64,000 nt of DNA from Dipodascopsis uninucleata var. uninucleata (taxonomy: Eukaryota > Ascomycota > Lipomycetes > Lipomycetales > Lipomycetaceae), in NCBI GenBank assembly GCA_030568195.1, contig JAJLTO010000008.1:124001-188000 (forward strand). Reading direction: 5' to 3'. The position numbers and the translations under genes are program-made. Below, piece by piece: positions 42,905-53,416 of this stretch. The first letter of the stretch is position 1. Each line of letters opens with the position of its first letter. The notes below the pieces were generated by a model that saw only the letters and a list, made by a program, of their open reading frames with translations, made no database searches and had not been told where the DNA came from.

Positions 42905-43703
42905 TATTGATCAGCTACAATTGTATTAGCTCTTCGCGTTGTACCGAATTTTTTTCTAAATCGCTAATTGATATATTTTCTATTATCTGTCTTATTACCA
43001 AGTAAATTACTGAACTGGGTGGTTTGGGAAATCACGCGTATATTCCGTATGTGCAAAATGCCACAACATATATTCCGTAATGAAGTATATTTAATATGCG
43101 TTTACGAAAGGGAACTACTGCTAAGGTAGAAGACAAATTTACAGATATTTATTGAGATATGATCGAGAAGAGATGCTTTATAAAGGCTTGCTGGTTGATC
43201 TCATATGTTGCTTTTGCTGCCGATTAGTATACAGCACTTCCTGCAGATTGCTATTGCCTGAGCTGCTTCTTTGATATAAACATTGGACTGGCTGTACAAA
43301 TTTGCAAACAGGCAGCCACAAAGCAGCTTCGGCATCCATAGGTTATAACATGTGACAGAAATGCCATATCTGAAACAACCATCATACAAACACTGATTCA
43401 AAACGCTATTACATGTCAAATTTAAACCACAAATGCAGCAATATATAACAACGCCAATACGACCGGTGTCCCACAAAGCACCCACCCACCCCCTTTGACC
43501 CTTCTCAACTATAACAAGTTCAATTCTCTACCAAGTTTCGTTTCTTGAAAGAAATCCCCATCAAGTAGAAAGGATATTAGCAATAGAGATTTGCATCTAT
43601 AGGCTTCTGCGTTAAGTTATAAGTGTCGATAGATTCGAGATCGAAGTTCCCGATTTGCAGTTTGCTATTTTTTGTTTTAAATAATTGATTACAACAGTTC
43701 AAC
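42905..43703. other. Divergent promoter region SPT16 / YPT31
   Basis: 799 bp between divergent starts. A 94-codon minus-strand frame (43201-43485), Cys-rich and starting at GTG, is not similar to Spt16 or to anything I know. An acceptor-like TTGTAG at about 42920 could belong to a 5'-UTR intron of SPT16. Confidence 0.55.
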
Positions 43704-44894
<1,191 letters not shown>

Positions 44895-45953
44895 AAGGAT
44901 GTTTCTGTGTATGTATGTATGTAAAGACTGTATGAATCTTTCAATTTTTTTTCATTTTTTATTTTTATAACCAGACCTGCTTGTATCACTTTTTTGTTTT
45001 TGTTTTTCTTTTTTTCCATTATTTATTTCCCACTCGTTTTGTTTTATACATATAATATTAGATAATGAGATTCAGTTACCAACATATATTCGTCATCTTC
45101 AGATTCTGGATTCGATATTGAGACTTTCTGATGGCTTAGCATAGTTTCTTCAATATGCTAATTAATTCTATTAGTCGTTTAATTGCATTACTATCTCGAT
45201 CAGTAAGATTTCAGTTTAAACGAATGTAATAATCTTGTTATAGGATCAATGACTATAATTATGAATTTATCTTGATTTATTCTTTTTCAACTCCACTGCT
45301 TAGATAATCAAATCGAATGAGATTAATTGACGAAGAATAATTCGAATAATGACGGTTTATTGTCTCGTGCTTGAAACTTAGCAGTGAATTTTGTTTGTCT
45401 CCTCTGTTCTCGCTGGCAGTTGGTCTTGCTGATCCATACTTTTTGAATTCTTATTTGTGTTGTAACAGCCTAAAGCTTGTTATTTTATTACAAATTTTTT
45501 TTCTTTGTTAGCAATGTTTTCAATGGATTTGTTTCATTCTTACTAGTTGTCTATCAAGCATTACATGTTTTATCTTAAGCTAGACAACTCCATCTAGTTC
45601 TGTTCCGCTGGCTTGTTCACAGAAACGCATGTCTGGAGATCCAATCAAGTGAAGCAATTATGTCATCTACTATATAGGATGACTGACAATAACATTTGAT
45701 AGTAATTAAGATGTATATTTGATGCTCTTTCTCTCTGTCCCTCGATTCAAAATCACATTTCTATTTACTTCTCTACCTTTTTCTCTCCATTAACTAATAA
45801 ATGTATATACACTCCCATAACCAAAACAGGTTCTCCAAAATATATGCATTGTAGGAAATGATACAAAAAGTATTGTTGTAGTACGTAATCCAAAAACCAA
45901 AGCTTTATTTCAATGTTAATAGAAGCAATGTACAATATTCATGTCTATTTCGC
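44895..45953. other. Convergent 3' region YPT31 / INN1
   Basis: About 1.06 kb of T-rich 3' flanks between convergent genes, including long T tracts after YPT31 at 44940-45030. No gene was recognised on either strand. Confidence 0.5.
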
Positions 45954-47131
45954 TCAACCCATTGAGCGCAGCTTATTTTCCAAAATATCCACCTCAGCAC
46001 TTAATTCTGGATCAATGTCATCGGGAGTATAGTATATATATCCACTAGAGTCGTATTCACAATCATAAGTCTGATCGTGCTTCGCCTCGTACTTTGGGGG
46101 GCTCGATTGTTGACACTGCTGATATTGCTGTTTTCGCTCAATTGAAATTGGTGAGTGTGATAAAGTATTCTGGTCCTGGCTCGGCTGCTCCGGACCAGGT
46201 GTATTAGGAAGAGGTCGTCGAGGCCTCATGGAGGACGATCTCTCTTCTTCCTCACCAGTATGTGGAGATGAATGGATAGGCGACATCTCAGGCAAAACCG
46301 TGTAGTCATAGTGATAGTAGCTCTCACCATCTGTCGCTCCACGACTAGGACTTTTCAATGGATGCTGCGAATTTGACCTTATCATTGGTAACTGTACCTG
46401 TGGTGGTGTGCCCTGGACGACATAACGCGTACGGTGCATTGGTGGTGTCAATGATTGAGAACTTGAAACCGCTCCTGCTACTCCATTTTCCAAAGGAGTG
46501 CCTCCAGCTGGACTTGCAGGTAAAGGTCGTCTTTTAGAAGGCGTCCTTTTGGATGGGCTACTTTTTGGTGATTGATGAGTAGGTGATTGCGGTATAGACT
46601 TCGTCGGCGAAGGGGATGCAAGGGATTTTGAGAAGCGCTTCGATCTATAGAATGTCATTTCTATGAAAACTTCACCAGCGTATTTCTGCCTATACATCAG
46701 ACTATGCCATTTATCATACCCTTCTTTACTTGTAGTCAATAAAGCTGGTTTCAGTTCAATCATACAGTCACCAATTAACTCTGGTTTGGAGTCGTTATCA
46801 TCGAGAACTGTCAGCTTGAATTGGTCATCACTTTCTGTAACTGTGAATCTGAACTCGTGATTCCAATAAGGAGTTTGACCACCGCGCTTATCTACCTTTG
46901 TACTCTGTGCATTCTGACCAAGTCTTAAGGTACAGTATGGATCCTGTTTACCAAGTCTTCGACGATTTGGCAAATTTTTCTATAAATCAACTCTTAATCA
47001 GTATCATCATCGCTTCATGATTTTTTTAGCCCATCGATCGATCGTTCAGTTAGCTCTTGCATGTTACTTACTGCTTTGATAATAACGGCAATGAGTGTGC
47101 CAACCTCTTCAGGTGCCTGAATTGCCGGCAT
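45954..47131 (-). CDS. INN1: C2-domain cytokinesis protein, Inn1/Fic1-like
   Basis: A 361-residue protein resembling Inn1 (budding yeast) and Fic1 (fission yeast), which link the actomyosin ring to membrane ingression and primary septum synthesis. Exon 1 (47072..47131) encodes MPAIQAPEEVGTLIAVIIKA; a 92-nt intron (GTAAGT ... TTTATAG) joins to exon 2 (45954..46979), producing AKNLPNRRRLGKQDPYCTLR, a typical C2 start in this family. The C2 domain spans about residues 10-130 (TPYWNHEFRF, LIGDCMIEL, GEVFIEMTFYR) but lacks the full set of calcium-binding Asp residues. The rest is Pro- and Ser-rich, with two near-copies of RRPLPxxP (about residues 168 and 272) that fit ligands for the SH3 domains of Hof1/Cdc15 and Cyk3. 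The gene is divergent from the Munc13-like gene, itself a cytokinesis factor in fission yeast. Confidence 0.85.
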
Positions 47132-48005
47132 GATTTTATTTCAACGATTGAAATATTATTGCTGAGTGCGAACTATTGCTCACAACTAATTGATCTCGTA
47201 GTTCTCTATGATATTTTAGTTCATCTATCGCGTCACTCGAATGAACGACAGGCCGAGATGACAATAAATACAAAATCTAAATGTCAACTAAATAAACAAA
47301 CAAATTTCAGCGCCAGAAAATAACCGCCTCACTAAGTATGTATCTGCTTATTGTAGAGCCCCTAAAGCCTACTACTCTACAGAAGATGATCACGACAAAA
47401 AAGCTATAATAATATGGCCAACACGGATTTAAACACTCAGAGACACAAACACCGCGTCCTGTAACTGCTAGGTTTCTACTCAGCTCCTAGATCACTTGTT
47501 TACAAATATACGTATATATGCGTTTTCTTGTTTCCTTCGAGCTCGGAGCCTCATAAATGAAAATACTTGAAAAATGATTAAGTACTATCTCACTATTACG
47601 ACTTCAAGTCAAGGGTCTGAAAGAGCAAGCGCAGGATAGTACAAGCACTAAACTGTTTTTGGTAGCTAACAAACAGAAAGACGTAACAAAGCGCAAAACT
47701 GATAATTTTGTGTTTATGGCTTAAGTTCACGTATGTTTATTATTGTAAGTCTGTGTAAATGTGACTTAATGTGACTTAATGTGATCGAACCGACGCGTGC
47801 ATGTACGGAAATAGAAGTGCTAGTTATTTCTTGGGAAACGCACAACATTCTATATAGAATGAAGAGGCAAAGGAAAACAGCTTTTCTTGGTTAAAGTGGT
47901 TCAGCACCATACCGCGATTAGAGAAAAGTATTTGCAGGAACGAGCTAGAACTCAACTAAAAGGATAATTTAAGTGTACTTATGCTGAATGCAAGGATAGA
48001 CAACG
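47132..48005. other. Divergent promoter INN1 / YNC13
   Basis: An 874-bp shared promoter of two cytokinesis-type genes. A short tandem repeat of AATGTGACTT (47757-47785, two and a half copies) stands about 230 bp before YNC13. Nothing else is recognisable. Confidence 0.5.
47757..47785. repeat. Short tandem repeat (AATGTGACTT)2.5
   Basis: Ten-base units AATGTGACTT repeated twice, followed by AATGTGA, in the INN1/YNC13 promoter. TGACTTA resembles a degenerate AP-1/Gcn4 half-site, but no function can be assigned. Confidence 0.5.
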
Positions 48006-51000
48006 ATGCAAGCGCAAAAAAGCACTCTGAAAAGAAGCTTGGGCAGCCGCCCTACCAGGCGACCGGTCAAGAGCGCTATATCAGATGAAGAGGCATACGA
48101 TTTTGCAGTCAAGATTTGCTTTTTGACATACACGATGACTCCACAGGATGTGATAAGCATTCCAAAGACTCCTTTATCGACTACATTCTTGCGGACTATG
48201 CGAAAGTCGGTGCACAATTATCCATATCGAAACATGCACTCTGAGACGATTATCCATAAGGTGTTCGTCGAGTTTTCAGACATGCTCGCGATCAAAGATA
48301 TTAAAGATGATCTCAAGAGTGAAAAGCCTTTAGACAAGGTATTTAAGCTATGGATGGATTGTGTGCAGAAAGTGCATTCTATAAGCTTACCTCCTAACCT
48401 AAACGACAAATGTCGACTTGCCTTCGTCAAGTATTTGGAGTTCATTGCGCAGCGATCAGGTAGCTCCGAGAAATATACTTCACTGCAAAAGACCTTGCAT
48501 TCTCTGGAGTTAGATTTTGCTAAGGCTTCTGCATCACCGAATCTTCCATTCACAGAGACGGTATCGAACATATTTAATCTAACTGATGAAATTGTTAAGG
48601 ACGATGTATTAAAGCAATGGGGACGGATTTCAGAAAAGGATTATGTAGAAGATCTCAAGAAGTTGTCAGTAAGGATCAGTACTGACAATGCGGCCCTGCA
48701 GAAATTCGAAGATCAGGTTGACTATCTAAGCTGGAAAGAAAAGGAGCTTGCAAATATTACGCAATTGATTCTAAGTTCAGTTCTACAAAATACCACATTG
48801 GCTGGAAGTGCCAATAATCGAGACTCCTCTGCGAATCCTGATGATACGAACATGGTGTTTATACCGACTGATCCAACGGCAGTGTACCGTATTATCTTGA
48901 AAAAGTGTATTGAACAGAGCCTTGCTGAAAACGAGGCTATTATCGCAAGTAATGCGGAGTTGATGAACCCTGTTTCCTCTTTGCATATACAAATCTTAAG
49001 CAAAGAGAACAAGGAATTTTTAAGCACTCTTTATTTTAGATGGCGAGTGCGAAATGAGACTCGTAATTCTCTAATTTTAGATATCACAAAGGAGTTGTAC
49101 TTAGCGAAAAAGATTTCTTTTGCAGGATTGGCTAATATTTTGAAACTTCAAGCTCAACAATCCTACTCACCATATGACAAGGAGAACCCATGGACAGTCT
49201 CTGAAAAATTGTTATATGCCAACAGCCTTAAAGTCATCCATGGCCAGGTCATGTGCGATTTTTTTAAACTAATTAAACTGATATTTGAACCAAGGGGACC
49301 CCAGGTTTTACCAACGTTCCTATTTGTCGAGAAATTCATTTATCCCGATCCACTATTCGAAGAGCCTGTCTCTAAGTTTAATGATTGCATTGCATATATC
49401 AACCACTTAACGCAGAGCGTATCGGTTGATAAGTTCAAGCAACTTCTTGAAGAGGCAGGAAGCTCAAAGGAAGATAGCAGGATTTACAGATTTGGCATTT
49501 TGCTACAGAATGTTCTTAAATTAATAAATCGCATAGACAAACGCTATCACCTTGAGTCCATCGTTCAGGACGTTAACATATCGCGATGGAGTAGCACGGT
49601 GCATATTGATTCTTGGGGCAGCGAGAGGTTGTCTGCGCTGACTATTCATTACGCTTCTGTCGAGCTACCTCTGATTAGGCGATATTACGCAGAAAAGCAG
49701 TCTTTTCCAGCCGTGGAAGACGTCAATGAAATCTACAAACATCTTTGTAAGTTACGCGATATCAGGTTGCGCTATAATACAGAAGATTTAGATTTTAATA
49801 TTGAAGATCTTTTGGCGCCTTTTCTTTTTGAATGGGTCGAATCTATTGCAAATGTACCAGAAACCTGGGTGGATAGCAATTTCAATAGCGAGAAGTTTGT
49901 ACCTCTTAGTGATGAACTTCGTCACAGTGTCTCCACGGCTGATATGTATAAGTCCTTTCACCAGCAAATATCCCTTATCAGAGATTTGAACTGGAAGGAC
50001 GAATATCATAATGCACAAATGTATACAGCTATTATGGGTGGTATATCAAATGCAATCAGGAAATACTGTCGTCTTCTCCAAGAGAGCTTCGAACGGGATA
50101 TCCACACATCCTCGAACGAGAAACATAAGGGCGACAATAATTGGTTAATGGCAGCTAGACATATGACATCTCGAAAGGTATTTCAGCCTTACAATTTTAC
50201 GCCTGAGACATTTGTAAAATTCAACAACATTGAGTACGTGAAGACGCAGTTGGACAAATTGGAGTCATCGATCAATTCTGCGAAATTGGCGGAGATAATA
50301 AAGATAAAGGGACCCAGGCAAACTTCTAAACAGTCCAGTCATAGCTACATTTTTAATATTGAAATAGGAGAAGCTGAAGATTTGAGAGCCTGTGATTCGA
50401 ATGGTTATAGCGATCCGTATGTAGAAATTATTGATAATCGACAGAAGAAACGGGTAGCTAAAACAAGAACGATACAAAAGACGCTAGATCCAGTATGGAA
50501 TGAGAGTTTTGAATATGTAGTTAAAGATGGGTCTACTGAGAATTTCTTGATCGTGAGAGTGTGGGATGAAGACTTATTTGGAACACATGATGAATGTGGT
50601 CAATGCACAATTAGCCTAAATCCTCGACATTTTCAGGATTTCGTTCCTAAGGTCGTCTGGTATGACTTGAAGCCTCAAGGTAAAATAAGGCTTACCATCA
50701 GCATGGAGAAAGAAGGGAATGATATTCAATTCTTTTTCGGGAAGTCATTTAAAGAGATTCGTCGAGTGGAGGAGTTTATGGTAAATTCTATCACAGAGAA
50801 GTTTCAGGACATAATACGAGATATAATTTCATATGACACGTTGAAGAGTGTTAGCAATCGCAAGAAGCTTGGAACGATGTCTCGTTTCCTTGGCGGTGGA
50901 TATCAGGAAAATGAGAAGTCAGTGGATCAAAAGGAGGATGCTCTTGATCCTCTCTTCGATTACCTTAATGCAAATTTCGAGACATTAGCAAAGTCTTTAA

Positions 51001-51632
51001 GTGATGGGAATCGTATAACAATAATGGCGAGTGCATGGAATGCAGTTCTTATGAGATTAGATGAGCTATTACTGCCTCCGTTATCTTCAAAATCATCAAA
51101 ACATAAAATTTTGACTAGCAGTGAAGTAGACATCGTGATGATATGGCTTAATTCATTGAAGGTATTTTTCCATGGCGAGGGAAGTGGTCCGTCTATAGAG
51201 TCTCTTGAAGGCGCTGATTTATATAAAAACATTGAACTCACAAGGAAATACTATGATTTCTCAATTGAGAATCTTCAAGAACTTTATAACGCACTGTCAA
51301 TAGCTACAATTGAGCGACTACATAGGCAAGAGGTTTTGCCAATATCTCAAATGCTCGCTCGTTCTCGCACTGTTATGGCTCACAAAAATCTAGGTACGAT
51401 TATGGCTGAACAAGCTAAACTGAAGGAAGCACAGCAAGAAGGAAGCATCGAAGAAGTAATTTTACGAATCATGAGGTTACGAGGAGAGGATAAAATTTTG
51501 TCCGCTATTTTCGAGCAGCGTAAGAAGCTGTCAGAGCAGATTATTATGAATGCTAAATTAAGATTAATCGGCCGAACCAAAGCATTCAATCGACGAAGTT
51601 ATCTGCCTCCCTATCAGCAAAACAAAGCCTAG
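48006..51632 (+). CDS. Munc13-homology (MHD1-C2-MHD2) protein, Ync13-like
   Basis: A 1208-residue single-exon protein of the fungal UNC-13/Munc13 group; fission-yeast Ync13 acts in exocytosis and cell-wall integrity during cytokinesis. After a basic N terminus (KSTLKRSLGSRPTRRPVK), a long all-helical region (about 25-770) contains the MUN/MHD1 part. A C2 domain lies at about 778-905 (IEIGEAEDLRACDSNGYSDP, KTLDPVWNESFEYVV, VRVWDEDLFGTHDECGQC); its Asp residues D796, D802 and the DED pair fit calcium and phospholipid binding. MHD2 follows (WLNSLKVFFHGEGSGPS to about 1130), and the C terminus is basic. Domain order and length match the family. Fission-yeast ync13 is the best-studied fungal relative; I give no symbol because budding-yeast naming is unsettled. 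Confidence 0.88.
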   Translation: MQAQKSTLKRSLGSRPTRRPVKSAISDEEAYDFAVKICFLTYTMTPQDVISIPKTPLSTTFLRTMRKSVHNYPYRNMHSETIIHKVFVEFSDMLAIKDIKDDLKSEKPLDKVFKLWMDCVQKVHSISLPPNLNDKCRLAFVKYLEFIAQRSGSSEKYTSLQKTLHSLELDFAKASASPNLPFTETVSNIFNLTDEIVKDDVLKQWGRISEKDYVEDLKKLSVRISTDNAALQKFEDQVDYLSWKEKELANITQLILSSVLQNTTLAGSANNRDSSANPDDTNMVFIPTDPTAVYRIILKKCIEQSLAENEAIIASNAELMNPVSSLHIQILSKENKEFLSTLYFRWRVRNETRNSLILDITKELYLAKKISFAGLANILKLQAQQSYSPYDKENPWTVSEKLLYANSLKVIHGQVMCDFFKLIKLIFEPRGPQVLPTFLFVEKFIYPDPLFEEPVSKFNDCIAYINHLTQSVSVDKFKQLLEEAGSSKEDSRIYRFGILLQNVLKLINRIDKRYHLESIVQDVNISRWSSTVHIDSWGSERLSALTIHYASVELPLIRRYYAEKQSFPAVEDVNEIYKHLCKLRDIRLRYNTEDLDFNIEDLLAPFLFEWVESIANVPETWVDSNFNSEKFVPLSDELRHSVSTADMYKSFHQQISLIRDLNWKDEYHNAQMYTAIMGGISNAIRKYCRLLQESFERDIHTSSNEKHKGDNNWLMAARHMTSRKVFQPYNFTPETFVKFNNIEYVKTQLDKLESSINSAKLAEIIKIKGPRQTSKQSSHSYIFNIEIGEAEDLRACDSNGYSDPYVEIIDNRQKKRVAKTRTIQKTLDPVWNESFEYVVKDGSTENFLIVRVWDEDLFGTHDECGQCTISLNPRHFQDFVPKVVWYDLKPQGKIRLTISMEKEGNDIQFFFGKSFKEIRRVEEFMVNSITEKFQDIIRDIISYDTLKSVSNRKKLGTMSRFLGGGYQENEKSVDQKEDALDPLFDYLNANFETLAKSLSDGNRITIMASAWNAVLMRLDELLLPPLSSKSSKHKILTSSEVDIVMIWLNSLKVFFHGEGSGPSIESLEGADLYKNIELTRKYYDFSIENLQELYNALSIATIERLHRQEVLPISQMLARSRTVMAHKNLGTIMAEQAKLKEAQQEGSIEEVILRIMRLRGEDKILSAIFEQRKKLSEQIIMNAKLRLIGRTKAFNRRSYLPPYQQNKA

Positions 51633-52113
51633 AAAGTCATGCATGCCTATAATGAGTCTATAATCGGACATAATTTGTCGTATAATTTTTTGATTTTAAC
51701 TATTGTTACTTTACGGTTTTCTGGTGTGAATTTTCATTAGAGTTTCAAATCATCTATTTTTCTCTTCAGTTTTGTTTATTGGATACACATGGAGGTCAGG
51801 AAGTGAGTTACACTAGTACATACTTCCGTTTACGCATACAAGATAACTCTTTTCTAGGTTGTAATTAATTTATGGATTTATGTAATAATACAAGGAAGCA
51901 TTAAAAGTATCATTTATCATGATTTTTAGAGTGCTAATAAAAATGGAGGAATTTCGTACGATGCGTATGAAAAGTTAGATATAACATTTTCCGTAGAACA
52001 GTCAATAACAGTTTCCAAAACAAAACGTTAGAAAGTTGATATAATTGAGGAGATAAGCTTTAATAATATTGTATTTATGTTCCTAAATGTACATTTGAAA
52101 CTCGATTCTATCT
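51633..52113. other. Convergent 3' region YNC13 / NDUFB8
   Basis: 3' flanks of two convergent genes. A UGUACAUU, one base from the Puf3 consensus, reads on the minus strand at 52086-52093, about 20 nt after the NDUFB8 stop. Confidence 0.45.
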
Positions 52114-52986
52114 TTAATAGTAAGTGCCGTCGTCCTTCTTGGCCTGAGAAAGCAAATAAGAAATATTAGTATCTTGCACTTCACTAATGATAAAACACAA
52201 TAATAGAACATACCACATATATATTCTTGTTATATTCTGCGCCTCCGAGCTCTTTAAATAGCCCATTCGGGTAAATTCTCGGAGCGGCAATTGGCTCCAG
52301 AGCGTAGAAAGAAGCCAAATAAGCACCACCAGCGACAGTCAAGAAAAAGAAGACGATATATTGAGCAGCTGTTCTATCTGACACGTAGTCATGAATATCA
52401 GGAGACCACATGTTTAAATTGTCGTCATTCTCATGAAGCTATAATTTCATTGTCAGCCAAACTTGAATAAATTTTACAACAATATCTAGGCATCGTCTTG
52501 GGACCGTAGATCCGAAAAAATCCTTGAACATATCGTTGAATGTGGTAAATGTTGCTACACGCTATAACAATAGAAGCCCTATAAAACGTAATAAATCAAA
52601 GATTATAACTTACAGGATCTCCAAAGTTGCGTCTCAGCTGTTGATAATCGTATTTAACGCTAGGATCCCTCTTTTGATTGCTAACGTATGGGTAATCAGG
52701 ATAGTCTCCGCACTGAATAGAATATTTCCTAAGGTTAATTGAACTGTAGCTACAGATCACGCTCACGCTCACGCTCAAAACTTATATCGCGAAAAGAAGA
52801 TCTTACCAGTCGATCATCACCTTCAATTACACTTTCATCGGATTTAGCAGGACTACTGTTATGGCTAGCATAAGATGCTCGCAACAGCGCTGGGCTGTAT
52901 TGCTTCAATGTTCCGATATTTCTTCGTACCAGTGGACGCCTAACTGACATTCCAAGCAGGCTACGGGTAATTAATCCTGTAGTCAT
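52114..52986 (-). CDS. NDUFB8: Respiratory complex I subunit NDUFB8 (ASHI)
   Basis: A 177-residue accessory subunit of the membrane arm of mitochondrial NADH:ubiquinone oxidoreductase. Four exons, all in phase: 52807..52986, 52614..52712, 52214..52438 and a 30-nt last exon 52114..52143; introns of 94, 175 and 70 nt. The leader MTTGLITRSLLGMSVRRPLVRR is a mitochondrial presequence. The family core is GDYPDYPYVSNQKRDP, RRNFGDPLHENDD and MWSPDIHDYV, followed by one membrane span (TAAQYIVFFFLTVAGGAYLASF) and the tail AKKDDGTYY. The presence of this gene shows that the organism keeps complex I. The first intron contains a three-copy CACGCT repeat. The gene is divergent from SWR1, 430 bp apart. Confidence 0.93.
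52760..52778. repeat. Hexamer repeat CACGCT x3 inside NDUFB8 intron 1
   Basis: Three tandem copies of CACGCT lie within the first intron of NDUFB8. If translated they would give an Arg/Glu run (RERERE), which appears when the intron is left unspliced; it is not part of the mature protein. Confidence 0.6.
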
Positions 52987-53416
52987 CACAAATTACTTCG
53001 GTGGTACGTATAGACAAATTCACGTCGCAAATATCTTGCTGTAGATTTTATATAATCGTCTTGGCTGAATAGTAACGATCAGGTCTCTGTAGTTGAGAAG
53101 CAAGATAAAATCAAGTTAATATGTACTTGGTGATTGGTCCTTCATGATATATGGGTTAGGGCGATATAATTTACAAAGAGTTTTGCTCTTTAAGCTGCGT
53201 TGATACACTAAAGTAGGGTAGGAAAAGAAAACTCCTTGATCACCATTTTTTAAAAATTTACATAGAAGAGCAGAGATAGGGTGTATTTTCTATCATTTGA
53301 CAGCATTTGAGCATCGGGAGAGAACTGAAACCTGGAGAGCTGATTCTACGAAGCATTACGTACATTTTAATGTATTGAAGGTGCAGTTTTGTACAGTATA
53401 GAAGAAATATTCGCGA
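52987..53416. other. Divergent promoter NDUFB8 / SWR1
   Basis: A 430-bp shared promoter; no distinct element was recognised. Confidence 0.4.

Noticed and set aside
43201-43485. A Cys-rich minus-strand frame tested as the missing Spt16 N-terminal part
   Set aside because: It shares no motif with the Spt16 N-lobe, is far too short, and begins with GTG.
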